This document shows positions 1 through 9,488 of a DNA stretch of 64,000 nt, piece after piece. The first letter of the stretch is position 1, and each line of letters starts with the position of its first letter. The notes beneath the pieces were generated by a model. The model saw only the letters and a list, made by a program, of their open reading frames with translations, made no database searches and was not told the DNA's origin. The translations under genes and the position numbers were made by a program. Source of the stretch: Rhizobiaceae bacterium (GTDB lineage: Bacteria > Pseudomonadota > Alphaproteobacteria > Rhizobiales > Rhizobiaceae); contig JAEPMJ010000001.1 in the NCBI GenBank assembly GCA_017644005.1, forward strand, positions 558,001 through 622,000, given 5' to 3'.

Positions 1-1230
1 CGGCAGCTTTTCGCGGAAGGCAAGGTCGGCCGCGACGAACTGCTTGCGGCGGAGTCGAAATCCTATCACGGCCCGGGCACCTGCACCTTTTACGGCACCG
101 CCAATTCCAACCAGATGCTGATGGAGGTCATGGGGCTGCACACGCCGGGCGGCACTTTCGTCAACCCTGGCACGCCCCTGCGCGACGCGCTGACCCGTGA
201 GGCCGCCAAGCGAGCGCTGGCGATCACGGCGCTTGGCAACGAATACACGCCCGTCGGCCAGATGATCGACGAGCGTTCCATCGTCAACGGCATCGTCGGC
301 CTCAATGCCACCGGCGGCTCGACCAACCACACGATCCACCTGATCGCGATGGCGGCCGCGGCCGGCATTTCGATCACCTGGCAGGACATTTCGGAGCTCT
401 CCGACGCTGTGCCGCTTCTGGCGCGCGTCTACCCGAACGGACTTGCCGACGTGAACCATTTCAACGCCGCCGGCGGGCTGGGTTTCATGATCCGCGAACT
501 CATCGACGCCGGCCTGCTGCATGAAGACGTGCGCACCGTGTGGGGCGATGGGCTGCGCAACTACGCCGTCGAAGCCCGCCTCGGCGATGACGGCAATGTC
601 AGCCGAGCGCCGGCGCCGGCAAGCAGCGGCGATACGAAGGTGCTGACCACTGCCGCCGAGCCATTCCAGCCCAATGGCGGCCTCAAGGTGCTGAAAGGCA
701 ATATCGGCAAGGCCATCATCAAGGTGTCGGCGGTTAAGCCGGAAAAGCGCGTCGTCGAAGCGCCGGCAAGAGTGTTCGACAGCCAGGCTGCGCTCAACGG
801 CGCCTTCAAGGCTGGCGAACTAACAGGCGATTTCATCGCGGTTATCCGGTTTCAGGGGCCGAAGGCGAACGGCATGCCGGAATTGCACAAGCTCACAACC
901 GTGCTCGGCATCCTGCAGGATCGCGGGCAGAAAGTTGCGCTGGTCACCGACGGTCGCATGTCCGGCGCATCCGGCAAGGTACCCGCGGCGATCCACGTCA
1001 CGCCGGAAGCGCTCGACGGCGGCACGATCGGCAGGATCCACGATGGCGACATGGTTCGGCTCGATGCCGAGGCGGGCATACTTGAGCTGCTCATCGAGCC
1101 GGCCGCTCTGGCAGCCCGTACGGCGCCGGCGCCCGACCTTTCCGATAACCGTTTCGGATTCGGCCGTGAACTGTTCGGCGGCTTTCGCGAGCGGGCAGCC
1201 CGCGCGGATCGGGGAGCTGCTGTGTTCTAG
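1..1230 (+). CDS. edd: Phosphogluconate dehydratase, 3' part
   Basis: Edd converts 6-phosphogluconate to 2-keto-3-deoxy-6-phosphogluconate, the committed step of the Entner-Doudoroff pathway, in the cytoplasm. The frame is already open at base 1, so the N-terminal third lies off the window; 409 codons remain of a family usually about 600 residues long. Visible family signatures are [16 protein letters not shown] near fragment residue 24, with the conserved Cys of the IlvD/Edd iron-sulfur dehydratases, then [10 protein letters not shown], and [20 protein letters not shown] near the C terminus. The [13 protein letters not shown] form points to Edd rather than dihydroxyacid dehydratase IlvD. The gene ends with TAG, and the next gene follows on the same strand after 37 bases. 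Function is inferred from family motifs; the missing start prevents a check of all cluster ligands. Confidence 0.95.
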   Translation, partial: RQLFAEGKVGRDELLAAESKSYHGPGTCTFYGTANSNQMLMEVMGLHTPGGTFVNPGTPLRDALTREAAKRALAITALGNEYTPVGQMIDERSIVNGIVGLNATGGSTNHTIHLIAMAAAAGISITWQDISELSDAVPLLARVYPNGLADVNHFNAAGGLGFMIRELIDAGLLHEDVRTVWGDGLRNYAVEARLGDDGNVSRAPAPASSGDTKVLTTAAEPFQPNGGLKVLKGNIGKAIIKVSAVKPEKRVVEAPARVFDSQAALNGAFKAGELTGDFIAVIRFQGPKANGMPELHKLTTVLGILQDRGQKVALVTDGRMSGASGKVPAAIHVTPEALDGGTIGRIHDGDMVRLDAEAGILELLIEPAALAARTAPAPDLSDNRFGFGRELFGGFRERAARADRGAAVF

Positions 1231-1267
1231 GCATGCGGGAGCCGGATCATCAACAGATTGTTGACGC

Positions 1268-2899
1268 TTGGATGTCAACATCCAGCCGATGTTGGCGCTG
1301 CAAGACAGCCGGCGGTGGGCCAGAATTGCCCGGATCGCGCTCTTTGTGGGTTCGGTAGGAGCTTTCCTGACCGGAGGCTATGGCGTGGCCAACTACCTGT
1401 CGGAAACACAGCGGCAACATCACCTCGAGGAATCCGGTTCCCTAGCTCTGCGCCGATCCGAAATTGTCGTGGATTACGGCCTCGGTGCCCTCAGGGAATT
1501 CGCGCAAAACTACGAAGTCGGCTGTAACACCGGTGCCCTGCAGGCGTTGCGCCTGCACGTCTATCGCAGTGGTGTCATGAAGGACGCCCGGATCGTTCGG
1601 CAGGATGGCACCGTATTGTGCTCGGCATTCCCCGAGACCCTGGAATTCGACAGAGAATGGGCCGCCCGCGATAACACGCTGAAGATCCTCGGCGGATCGG
1701 CGCGGCTGTTCAGGGTGGAGCAGTTTTTCGGAACCGCACTGGGTGCGATGATTGATGTCGACGATCAGCTCAGTCTTGCCGGCGTATTCGCTGTCGACGG
1801 GTCGCTGCTGGACGTCATGCCGGCAGAGATAAGAGACAACAGTACAGTGTCCCTCCAGCTGTCGAACGGCAGCGACATAGCGTCCACGGACTCAAGCGCC
1901 AACTTCGCGCTTTCCGACAGGTCCGGCCACACTCATATCGCCACGGTGCCTTCGCAACGCTACCCGCTTCAAAGCTACGTACGCGTGGAGCATGGTGTTT
2001 ACGAGGCGTGGAACAAACAGGCTCACATGCCGATCATGATCCTGTCCGGCCTGTTTGGCGCGCTGTTCGGTATCCTGTTGTCGCGTGGCATGTATCGGCC
2101 CAGATCGCCGCTTGAAGACCTCGATCGCGCCATTGATCAGGGTCATATCCAGCCCTGGTTGCAGCCGATCTTCGATTTGCACACTGGCAAGATCGTTGGT
2201 GCTGAAACGCTTGCCCGCTGGGTCAAGCCAGATGGAACCGTTATCCCCCCTGCCCGCTTTATCGAGCTCGCTGAAGAAACGAAACGCATCCACATCCTCA
2301 CCTGGCACCTGCTGTCTGCCGCGCTGACCGCACTGAAGCCGCTGCTCAAGGCCGACCCTGAATTCAACCTCTCGGTCAACATTTCTCCCTCCCACTTTGT
2401 GTCGGATGGTTTCGTGAAGCAGCTTCGGGAAACCGTACTTGCAGCGGGAGTCGACGCCTGGCAGATCACGCTTGAGCTGACGGAACGGGAGAGCTTCGAG
2501 GACCCCGACCACGCGGCGGTGGTGGTGGCGGAAGTGCGCGGCTACGGCTTCAAGGTGGCGATCGACGATGTGGGCATCGGCCACAGCGGATTGTCGCAAA
2601 TTCAGCGTCTGCGCGCTGACACCCTAAAGATCGACAAGTTCTTCATCGATTCCGTCAATCTGGATGCCACCGCCACATCGATGATTGCGATGCTCGTCCG
2701 GCTTGCACGCGAGATGAACATGACCGTCGTTGCGGAGGGCATCGAAGATCAGCAGCAACTCAAAGCGCTGCTCGCGTGTGGCATCGCCAGAGGACAGGGC
2801 TATCTGGTTTCGCCCCCCGTTGCCGTGACCCCGTTCCTGGAGCTGGTCGCGGGACAAAAGAGTGCAGGACACAACCAGGCCGCCTACAAAGCGGCCTGA
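1268..2899 (+). CDS. CSS-motif EAL-domain cyclic-di-GMP phosphodiesterase
   Basis: Inner-membrane enzyme expected to hydrolyse c-di-GMP to pGpG. Membrane segments lie near residues 20-42 and 255-272. Between them is a periplasmic sensor with one Cys near residue 86 and a second in VLCSAF, which resembles the CSS-motif domain of PdeC-like redox-sensing enzymes, although the canonical Cys-Ser-Ser reads Cys-Ser-Ala. The C-terminal EAL domain keeps the catalytic landmarks: GAETLARW (ETL in place of EAL), LSVNISP, ELTERE, DDVGIGHSG, LKIDK, VVAEGIED and RGQGY, so activity is likely. The listed start is TTG 1268; an in-frame ATG at 1289 is as plausible, and neither has a clear Shine-Dalgarno. No GGDEF domain is present. 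It may modulate the polysaccharide genes 9 kb downstream, but nothing in the sequence shows this. Confidence 0.88.
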   Translation: MDVNIQPMLALQDSRRWARIARIALFVGSVGAFLTGGYGVANYLSETQRQHHLEESGSLALRRSEIVVDYGLGALREFAQNYEVGCNTGALQALRLHVYRSGVMKDARIVRQDGTVLCSAFPETLEFDREWAARDNTLKILGGSARLFRVEQFFGTALGAMIDVDDQLSLAGVFAVDGSLLDVMPAEIRDNSTVSLQLSNGSDIASTDSSANFALSDRSGHTHIATVPSQRYPLQSYVRVEHGVYEAWNKQAHMPIMILSGLFGALFGILLSRGMYRPRSPLEDLDRAIDQGHIQPWLQPIFDLHTGKIVGAETLARWVKPDGTVIPPARFIELAEETKRIHILTWHLLSAALTALKPLLKADPEFNLSVNISPSHFVSDGFVKQLRETVLAAGVDAWQITLELTERESFEDPDHAAVVVAEVRGYGFKVAIDDVGIGHSGLSQIQRLRADTLKIDKFFIDSVNLDATATSMIAMLVRLAREMNMTVVAEGIEDQQQLKALLACGIARGQGYLVSPPVAVTPFLELVAGQKSAGHNQAAYKAA

Positions 2900-2905
2900 A
2901 CGAAC

Positions 2906-3334
2906 CTACCGCAGCTGACCGCGTAACTCGCCGCCCGGATGCTGGCCGGTGTGAATGTTCACATATGTCAGCCCCTGGGCAACCTCCGTGATCTGCACGG
3001 GGCTCAATTGCGCACTACCTTCGATCGGGCTTTCGCGCGTTTCGAACGGGACCACTATTCCGGCATTACCTCCTTCATCGCTCGGACCGTGGAGATGAGC
3101 GCCGATAACAGGTCCGGTCAGCCCTTCAAACACGATCGAGTAAGTGAGCACACCGGTCTGCGTATCGAGCGTTGCCTCCGCACTGCCAGATCCGGCACTG
3201 TCGTTTGGTGGAACTTCGTTCTGTCCGCCAAGCTGAGCCGTGAGCTTCAACAGCTCCGCCTGGGCGGCGCCAACGGCAAGGCCGAAAACAGCCGTCGCTA
3301 CAGACAGCATTTGAAGTAGTCGTCCATTTCTCAT
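2906..3334 (-). CDS. Secreted CHRD-domain protein
   Basis: Small exported protein of 142 residues. The N terminus is a signal peptide (MRNGRLLQM, then a hydrophobic stretch ending GAAQA), followed by one CHRD domain with the typical GQNEVPP start, the GAHLHGP segment and the HPGGELRGQL end. CHRD domains are named after chordin; their bacterial role is not known. The open frame runs up to 3526, but the ATG at 3334 is chosen because it starts the signal peptide and is preceded by a GGGG-rich Shine-Dalgarno about nine bases upstream. The gene converges on the EAL gene, whose stop lies only six bases away, and has no co-directional neighbour. Confidence 0.85.
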   Translation of the reverse strand: MRNGRLLQMLSVATAVFGLAVGAAQAELLKLTAQLGGQNEVPPNDSAGSGSAEATLDTQTGVLTYSIVFEGLTGPVIGAHLHGPSDEGGNAGIVVPFETRESPIEGSAQLSPVQITEVAQGLTYVNIHTGQHPGGELRGQLR

Positions 3335-3661
3335 TCGACATTCCCCTGGTCGAAGCCACCTTGATGGCGGTAATCGGTTTTTACGCGATTTTGCCGGCTT
3401 ATGCAGCCGGTGTTGCGGTAAAGATCGCGTGCGTCTGCCTGTTGCACAGAAAATCGATCGCCCGGCGCACTCCTGCGACGTCAGGCACCTGGCGGATAAC
3501 GCAGTCGCCGGGAGCATCCAGTTCATTGAGCGTCGATGTCGGAGCGCAGCTACTCCTGCCGTCCTTGTGTCAGCAGGAAGAAGTGACCCACTCGACGCGC
3601 AGCCGGCACTGATGCAAATAGGCGCACTGGCACAACCCCACCCGAAAGCCGGAAAGGCGAG
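3335..3661. other. Intergenic region between divergent CHRD and ABC genes
   Basis: This 327-base stretch separates the start of the CHRD gene (minus strand) from the start of the ABC ATPase gene (plus strand), so it should hold both promoters. A perfect 6-bp hairpin lies at 3394-3410 with a five-base loop. Short open frames here have no ribosome-binding site or recognisable motif, and I see no gene. Confidence 0.5.
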
Positions 3662-4678
3662 ATGAACGACGCAAAATCACTCCCGCGCGGCAGCGCGGCA
3701 GAAGCCGCCGCCGGACTCGCGATCTCGGCCCGAGGACTGGTCAAACATTTCGGCGATGTCAAAGCCGTCGACGGTATCGACCTTGAAGTGCCTCGCGGCA
3801 CGATCTTTGCGATTCTCGGCCCCAACGGCGCCGGCAAGACAACCTTTATGCGCATGCTGGCGACGCTTTCCAGGCCGGACCGTGGCGAAGCGAGCGTCAT
3901 GGGGCACGACCTTGTCACAGAACCTGACGCCGTGCGGGCCGCAATCGCCATGACCGGCCAGTTCGCCTCTCTCGACGAGGACCTGACCGGCCGCGAAAAC
4001 ATGATCCTGCTCGCGCGCCTGTGGGGATTTCGCGGCAACCGTGCGTCGCGCCGGGCCGACGATCTGTTGTCGGCGTTCGATCTCGCCGATGCCGCGCACA
4101 AGCAAGTGAAAGACTATTCAGGCGGCATGCGCCGGCGGCTCGATATTGCCGCGTCGCTGATCGTCACGCCGGGCGTGCTGTTTCTTGACGAACCCACAAC
4201 CGGCCTCGACCCCAAGGCCCGGCAAGGGGTTTGGCGCATGATCCGGCGGCTCGCGGGCGCCGGTGTCACCATCCTGCTGACCACGCAATATCTCGACGAA
4301 GCCGACCAGCTTGCCGCGCGCATTGCCGTCATCGATCACGGCAGGAAAATCGCCGAGGGCACCAGCCGGGAACTCAAGGCGGCAACGGGATCGGGGTTCC
4401 TCAATGTAACGGTTGCCGACCAGGCCCGGATCGGCGACGCCCTGCGATTGCTTGAAGAGACGCTTGGCGCGCCGCCCCACAAAAGTGCGGAAGGCGGGCA
4501 GCTTTCCGTGCTTGCCAACACGGCAGGCGCCGCCAACGGAGCGGTCGGCAAGCTGCTCGCGGCCGGCATTGACCTTACCGACTATTCGATGGGCCAACCA
4601 AGCCTGGACGACGTGTTTTTCGCGCTCACCGGTCATCCGGCCGAAGCCGACGAGACGCAGGAAGCAGAACCATCATGA
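3662..4678 (+). CDS. DrrA-type ABC transporter ATP-binding protein
   Basis: Cytoplasmic ATPase subunit of a two-gene ABC-2 exporter, 338 residues. It has Walker A GPNGAGKTT, signature YSGGMRRRLDIA, Walker B VLFLDEPTTGLD, and the C-terminal extension of the daunorubicin-resistance (DrrA) group, ending around SLDDVFFALTG. Family members power export of drugs, lipids or polyketides; the substrate here cannot be read from the sequence. The start is ATG 3662, preceded by a GGAAAGGCGAG stretch. The stop overlaps the ATG of the permease gene by four bases (ATGA), which indicates translational coupling. Confidence 0.92.
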   Translation: MNDAKSLPRGSAAEAAAGLAISARGLVKHFGDVKAVDGIDLEVPRGTIFAILGPNGAGKTTFMRMLATLSRPDRGEASVMGHDLVTEPDAVRAAIAMTGQFASLDEDLTGRENMILLARLWGFRGNRASRRADDLLSAFDLADAAHKQVKDYSGGMRRRLDIAASLIVTPGVLFLDEPTTGLDPKARQGVWRMIRRLAGAGVTILLTTQYLDEADQLAARIAVIDHGRKIAEGTSRELKAATGSGFLNVTVADQARIGDALRLLEETLGAPPHKSAEGGQLSVLANTAGAANGAVGKLLAAGIDLTDYSMGQPSLDDVFFALTGHPAEADETQEAEPS

Positions 4679-5484
4679 GCGATACGAACGCAGTATTGAA
4701 TCTGGGCGTGGCGGAGCGCCCAAGCCCGCCCTCGGCATTCTCGAACGCGCTGGTGTTCGGCTGGCGCGCGATGCTGAAATTCAAGCACCTGCCAGAACAG
4801 CTCTTCGATCTGGTGATGACCCCCATCATGTTCACGCTGCTGTTCACCTTCGTGTTCGGCGGCGCGCTCGCCGGCTCGACTGCCGATTATCTGCAGTTCT
4901 TCCTGCCGGGCATTCTGGTCCAGACCGTCGTCTTCAACTCGGTCTATTCCGGCATGGGTCTTTCGACCGATCTCAGCAAAGGGCTGTTCGACCGCTTCCG
5001 CTCGCTGCCGATCTGGTCGCTTGCTCCGTTTGCGGGGCTGATGGTCGGCGACGTCCTGCGTCACCTGATCGCCGGCCTGATCATCCTGACCATCGGGCTT
5101 ATTCTCGGTTACCGGCCCGAAGCCGGTGTCGCCGGCGTCGTGGGTGCATTTGCAATGCTGATCGCGATCGGTTTCGGCATGGGCTGGGTGTTCATCGTGC
5201 TCGGCCTGCTCATTCGCACGCCGACCACGGTCATGACCGTCGGTTTCAGCTTCCTGTTTCCACTTGTGTTCGCTTCCAACATCATGGTGGAACCCGCCAC
5301 CATGCCGGGCTGGCTGCGCGCCTTTGTCGAGGTCAATCCGGTGTCGCTCATGACGACCGCGCTGCGCGGGTTCATGGGCGGCGGCATCACCGCTGCCGAA
5401 ATCGGCCTGGCGCTGATCGCGCCTGTTTTGCTGACGCTGCTGCTGGCGCCGCTGACGCTGTGGATTTACCTGCGGCGCGAATAA
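4675..5484 (+). CDS. DrrB-type ABC-2 permease
   Basis: Membrane partner of the preceding ATPase, 269 residues, with about six hydrophobic segments after a cytoplasmic N terminus of roughly 45 residues. The conserved ABC-2/DrrB region PLVFASNIMVEPATMPGW, followed by NPVSLMTTALRGF, is present. It begins in a 4-bp ATGA overlap with the ATPase gene, so both subunits are made from one mRNA. A weak GC hairpin without a T tract follows the stop. The substrate is unknown; DrrAB-like pairs typically export hydrophobic compounds. Confidence 0.9.
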   Translation: MSDTNAVLNLGVAERPSPPSAFSNALVFGWRAMLKFKHLPEQLFDLVMTPIMFTLLFTFVFGGALAGSTADYLQFFLPGILVQTVVFNSVYSGMGLSTDLSKGLFDRFRSLPIWSLAPFAGLMVGDVLRHLIAGLIILTIGLILGYRPEAGVAGVVGAFAMLIAIGFGMGWVFIVLGLLIRTPTTVMTVGFSFLFPLVFASNIMVEPATMPGWLRAFVEVNPVSLMTTALRGFMGGGITAAEIGLALIAPVLLTLLLAPLTLWIYLRRE

Positions 5485-5625
5485 AGCCCAACGCCGAATC
5501 CCTCCCGAGCCAGCGCCCGGGGAGGTTGCGTCGTCACGAACCAGCCGCAGCCCGAAAGCACCGGCTCCGCCTTTGCGCCGGAGTATGCGCGCCAGCGATG
5601 ACGGCCCCGATCGCACATGGTCATT

Positions 5626-6588
5626 TCAGTACGTGGTTCTGCGTTCCTCGCTCGGCGGGCGGCCGAACTGAAGCCGGTAGCTCTGGGCAAAATAGGAGTG
5701 CGAAGTGAAGCCGGTGGCAATCGCGACGTCGAGGATCGGCATGTTGGTCTGGCGCAGCAATTCACGCGCCCGCTCCAGCCTGAGCCGCATGTAATAACGC
5801 CCCGGCGTCATGTTGAGATGGCGCAGGAAAAGCCGCTCCACCTGACGCACCGAGAGCCCGGCCGATTTTGCCAGTTGGCCAGCCGACAGCGGCTCGTCGA
5901 GATTGTCGGCCATCAGTTCGACGATCCGGCGCAGCTTGTCGGATTTGCCGGTCAGGTCGCGCTCGGGGCCGATGCGCTGCCGGTCGCTCGCCGTGCGGAT
6001 CCGCTCGTGCTGGAACTGGTTGGCGACCTCGTTGGCGATGCCGGCGCCGAAATCGGCGCGCACGATCTCCAGCATCAGGTCTATCGAGGTGGTGCCGCCG
6101 GCGCATGTATAGCGCTTGCGGTCGATCTCGTAGACGCCGCCGGTGCACTCGATCTCAGGAAAATGCTCCTTGAAGCCGGCCCGGTTTTCCCAGTGGATCG
6201 TGCAGCGAAAGCCATCGAGCTGCCCGGCCTCGGCCAGCAGATACGAGCCTACCGAAAGGCCACCCAGCGCGCCACCGCGCCGGCCCCATGAGCGCAGCGC
6301 TCCGAGCAGTTTGCTCTTGCCGGGAAACTCGGTCGTAAGCCCGACGCAGACGAACAATATGTCGGCGCGCTGCATGTCGGTGACCGAGTAGTCGATCTTG
6401 ATCGGCAGGCCGTTGGAGGCCATCACCGCTTCGCCATCCACCGACACGGTGGTCCATGAATAATAATCATAGCCAACGGCGCGATTGGCCGAGCGCACGG
6501 TGTCGATTGCCGCGGCAAGCGAAAACATCGAAAACTTGTCGACCAGCAGAAAGGCGAAATGCCTGCCGGCTTGCGCGGGATCGTTCAT
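5626..6588 (-). CDS. GlxA/GbdR-like AraC-family regulator
   Basis: Transcription factor of 320 residues. The N-terminal half is a DJ-1/PfpI-like (class I amidotransferase-like) domain (HFAFLLVDKFSMFSL...) and the C-terminal 100 residues form an AraC-type double helix-turn-helix (LSAGQLAKSAGLSVRQVERLF, then DVAIATGFTSHSYFAQSYR). This architecture is that of GlxA, GbdR and CdhR, which control choline, glycine betaine and carnitine breakdown, so an amine or betaine signal is possible but unproven. It stands alone, convergent to the exporter pair and followed on the same strand by nothing related. The start is ATG 6588. Confidence 0.88.
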   Translation of the reverse strand: MNDPAQAGRHFAFLLVDKFSMFSLAAAIDTVRSANRAVGYDYYSWTTVSVDGEAVMASNGLPIKIDYSVTDMQRADILFVCVGLTTEFPGKSKLLGALRSWGRRGGALGGLSVGSYLLAEAGQLDGFRCTIHWENRAGFKEHFPEIECTGGVYEIDRKRYTCAGGTTSIDLMLEIVRADFGAGIANEVANQFQHERIRTASDRQRIGPERDLTGKSDKLRRIVELMADNLDEPLSAGQLAKSAGLSVRQVERLFLRHLNMTPGRYYMRLRLERARELLRQTNMPILDVAIATGFTSHSYFAQSYRLQFGRPPSEERRTTY

Positions 6589-6673
6589 GGTCGCCGGTTC
6601 TAGCCGATTGGTCGGCAGCCGACCAGATGCGGGTTGCGTAAGGCCAGCGGGCCAGCCTTGCGGCCTCTGATTG

Positions 6674-7573
6674 TCAGAAGCGCGGCGGCATCCTGCCCGC
6701 GGCGCGGTAGGCCGAGCTCACCGTCGCCGCCATCAGCATGGCGATGGTCATCGGGCCGACGCCGCCGGGCACCGGGGTGATCGCGCCGGCGATCTTTTCG
6801 GCCTCCTCGAACGCAACATCGCCGACGAGCCGCGTCTTGCCCTCGCCCTTCTCGGGCGCCGGTATGCGGTTGATGCCGACATCGATGACGGTCGCGCCCG
6901 GTTTCACCCAGTCGCCCTTGACCATCTGCGGGCGGCCGACCGCTGCCACCAATATGTCTGCACCACGCGCCACCGCCGGCAGATCGGCGGTGCGGCTATG
7001 GGCGATCGTCACGGTGGCGTTGGCGGCGAGCAGCAAATTCGCCATCGGCTTGCCCGCGATGTTGGAACGGCCGATCACGACCGCGGAGAGACCGGAGAGA
7101 TCGCGCCCGCGCACCCGCTCGATCATCAGCATCGAGCCAGCCGGCGTGCAGGGCACGAACGCCTCTTCAAGCGCGCCGGTGCCAAGCCGGCCGACATTGA
7201 TGTAGTGAAAACCGTCGACATCCTTGTCAGGCGCGATCGCCTGGATCACGGCATCGGCATCGATATGGTCCGGCAGCGGCAGCTGAACCAGAATGCCGTG
7301 AATGGCGGGGTCGGCGTTGAGCTCGCCCACCAGCTTCAACAGATCGTCCTGCGATGTCGCGTCGGCGTCGAGATTGTGCTGGACGGAATGAAACCCGCAT
7401 TCCCTGGCACGGCGGCTCTTGGAATTCACATAGACCTGGCTCGCCGGGTCCTCGCCGACCAGCACCACCGCGAGCCCGGGCGTAATGCCGGAACTGGCGA
7501 GTGCTGCCGTAGCCTCGGTCACTTTCGCTACGACGCTTTCGGCAATCGCCTTGCCGTCAATGATCTCTGCCAT
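6674..7573 (-). CDS. folD: Methylenetetrahydrofolate dehydrogenase/cyclohydrolase FolD
   Basis: Bifunctional cytoplasmic enzyme interconverting 5,10-methylene-, methenyl- and 10-formyl-tetrahydrofolate with NADP. At 299 residues it has the usual family length. Signatures visible are [13 protein letters not shown] with the catalytic Lys, [11 protein letters not shown], the [16 protein letters not shown] nucleotide-binding segment and the C-terminal [14 protein letters not shown]. The frame extends upstream to 7672, but ATG 7573 is chosen because it matches the family N terminus ([11 protein letters not shown]) and has a strong GGAGG Shine-Dalgarno. It is divergent from proC, with about 170 bases between the starts. 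Confidence 0.96.
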   Translation of the reverse strand: MAEIIDGKAIAESVVAKVTEATAALASSGITPGLAVVLVGEDPASQVYVNSKSRRARECGFHSVQHNLDADATSQDDLLKLVGELNADPAIHGILVQLPLPDHIDADAVIQAIAPDKDVDGFHYINVGRLGTGALEEAFVPCTPAGSMLMIERVRGRDLSGLSAVVIGRSNIAGKPMANLLLAANATVTIAHSRTADLPAVARGADILVAAVGRPQMVKGDWVKPGATVIDVGINRIPAPEKGEGKTRLVGDVAFEEAEKIAGAITPVPGGVGPMTIAMLMAATVSSAYRAAGRMPPRF

Positions 7574-7743
7574 GCTGCCCTCCTCCGCGTCCGGTCCGCA
7601 CCCGGGGCATATTGCCCACGCCGCCGGATTGCAATGACATGGAAGCGCCGTTTTGGCGCTGATATCCGACAAGCGGCCGTCACCGGAGCAATTGCCTTGT
7701 CCGCGCCTGCTCTATAACCAAACTGGCAACACGGAGGTTCGAC

Positions 7744-8553
7744 ATGGCGGAAAAACGCGTGATCCTGGTCGGCTGCGGCAATATGGGCCGCGCGATGCTC
7801 GAGGGCTGGCTCGATGCCGGCCGGCTCAAGCCCCGCCAGGTCGAGGTGGTCGAACCCGCTGACGCGCTGCGCGAACGCGCGGCGGCGCTCGGCGTCAATG
7901 TTCATGCCGTGGCGGACGGACTGCCTCCGTCGGGCGACGCCATCGTCATTCTGGCCGTCAAGCCGCAGGTCATCGTCACGGTGGCGGAATCCTATCGCGG
8001 CTTCGCGCAGGCCGGCGCGACTTTCGTTTCGATTGCCGCGGGCACGCAGGTTGCCGCGCTCGAAGGCGCGCTCGGCGCTGGCACGCCGGTCATCCGCTGC
8101 ATGCCCAACACACCGGCCGCCATCGGCAAGGGCATGATGGTGGTTTACGCCAACGGCCAGGTCGCGCCGTCAACGCTCGACGAGGTGACGCTGCTGCTTT
8201 CGGCCTCCGGCATGGTCGAGACCATCGACGATGAGGAACTGATGCACGCCGTCACTGCGGTGTCCGGTTCCGGCCCTGCCTATTTGTTCCACTTCATCGA
8301 GTGCCTGACCGGAGCCGGCGAAAAGGCCGGGCTTCCGAAAGAGACGGCAGCGAAACTGGCCATGCAGACCGCCTATGGCGCAGCCTCGCTGGCGGCCGCC
8401 AGCGACGACCCGCCATCACGGCTGAGGGAACAGGTCACCAGCCCCAACGGCACCACGGCCGCGGCGCTCGGCGTGCTGATGGGGCCGATGGGGAAGCTGG
8501 TGGCTCAAGCGGTGGAAGCGGCGCGGAAGAGGAGCGAGGAATTGGGGCGGTAG
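7744..8553 (+). CDS. proC: Pyrroline-5-carboxylate reductase
   Basis: Last step of proline biosynthesis: reduces 1-pyrroline-5-carboxylate to L-proline with NAD(P)H. At 269 residues it has the usual length. It begins with the Rossmann motif VGCGNMGRAMLEGW and carries VKPQ, RCMPNTPA, and the C-terminal ProC signature AVSGSGPAYLFHFIE followed by REQVTSPNGTTAAAL. The ATG start is preceded by ACGGAGGTTCG, a good Shine-Dalgarno. It is monocistronic; the next gene starts 173 bases later. Confidence 0.96.
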   Translation: MAEKRVILVGCGNMGRAMLEGWLDAGRLKPRQVEVVEPADALRERAAALGVNVHAVADGLPPSGDAIVILAVKPQVIVTVAESYRGFAQAGATFVSIAAGTQVAALEGALGAGTPVIRCMPNTPAAIGKGMMVVYANGQVAPSTLDEVTLLLSASGMVETIDDEELMHAVTAVSGSGPAYLFHFIECLTGAGEKAGLPKETAAKLAMQTAYGAASLAAASDDPPSRLREQVTSPNGTTAAALGVLMGPMGKLVAQAVEAARKRSEELGR

Positions 8554-8726
8554 TTTGAACCGTCTCGAGCTTCTGCGCGTCGCGTTCTTTGCCAACAGAG
8601 TGAGCGATACCAAACGCCGGGCATGACGACGGTGGCTGGAGGCTTTGGAGCGTCTGCCGTAGGGTAAGGTCTCGCGTACTGGCAGACCGAACGGATCGTC
8701 GCGCCGAACCAGCGGAGGAGGAGACT

Positions 8727-9488
8727 ATGCCGATAGTCTACAAGAAAGGCGGAACTTTCGAGCCGGAACCAGGCAAGAAGGGCAAGAACACGGAAGCCGC
8801 CACCACAAGGCGAATAGAGTGGCGTTTCAAGGTCACGTCGAAGTGTCGCTGCGTGTTTCTCGTCAGCGTCTTCCACATCAGAAAAGATGGAAAGAAGGTT
8901 ACGCTGAAGGAGGGCTTGAGGCCCGACCCTCCTTTCGAGCCGCCGCATGGAGGATTCCACGTCAACGAATACGCGGTCGACACGCCGCGCCGCCAGCCAC
9001 AGGAAAACAAGAACGGGCACAAACCGCCGATCACATGCGTCGGATATCTCCAGCAGGAACGCAAGGGCGATATCATCACAGGCCATGACCAGCCGCGGTT
9101 TGCCAAACAGGGCTACACGGAGGTCTTCGAGACAGCCGCCATCTGCTTCGACCGGGAATCCGATGGCCGGTATGTCGTTCTGCGCAGCATGAAATGGGAA
9201 ATCAACGGCGCTCTCAAGATCATCAAGAAGCGTGGCAAGATCGATCGCGGCAAGCCCAGTGCCAAATTCGTCAAGGCAGTAGAGGACTGGATCAGCCGCT
9301 TTGGCAACGATTGCCGCTGCCGGTGCCTGAAGGAGACCGAAGCACGGGAAGCGGCTGAAACGGAAGCGAAAAAGGAAAAGAGGGGCGGGAAATCGGACAA
9401 AAAGAAGTCCGAAAAGAAAAAAAGGAAAAATAGGTCCGGATCGAACGCGGCGGCGAGGCCGTTTGGTTCACCCCTAACCCAACACCAG
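8727..9488 (+). CDS. Unknown lysine-rich-tailed protein with A7-tract 3' end
   Basis: No family recognised. A strong Shine-Dalgarno (GCGGAGGAGGAG) precedes ATG 8727. Residues 1-210 look like real protein with a mixed, basic composition and Cys pairs (KCRC, DCRCRC). Residues 210-240 are a Lys/Glu-rich tail. The reading frame does not stop where expected: it stays open to 10943, but everything beyond about 9474 is antisense to the oxidoreductase gene and is not credible as coding. A single extra base in the A7 run at 9417-9423 would put the TAG at 9431-9433 in frame, giving a protein of about 235 residues ending in a Lys/Glu tail. The end given here is nominal. Either the sequence carries an indel, the gene is slightly damaged, or transcriptional slippage produces the short form. 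Confidence 0.5.

Noticed and set aside
5485-5540. Terminator after the DrrB gene
   Set aside because: A CCTCCC...GGGAGG pairing exists, but the loop is large and there is no T tract.
4413-5708. 431-codon plus-strand frame across the exporter genes
   Set aside because: It covers both DrrAB genes in another frame and shows only Arg/Ala/Pro-rich shadow composition.
6671-7717. 348-codon plus-strand frame opposite folD
   Set aside because: Fully antisense to folD, which has complete family motifs and a strong ribosome-binding site.
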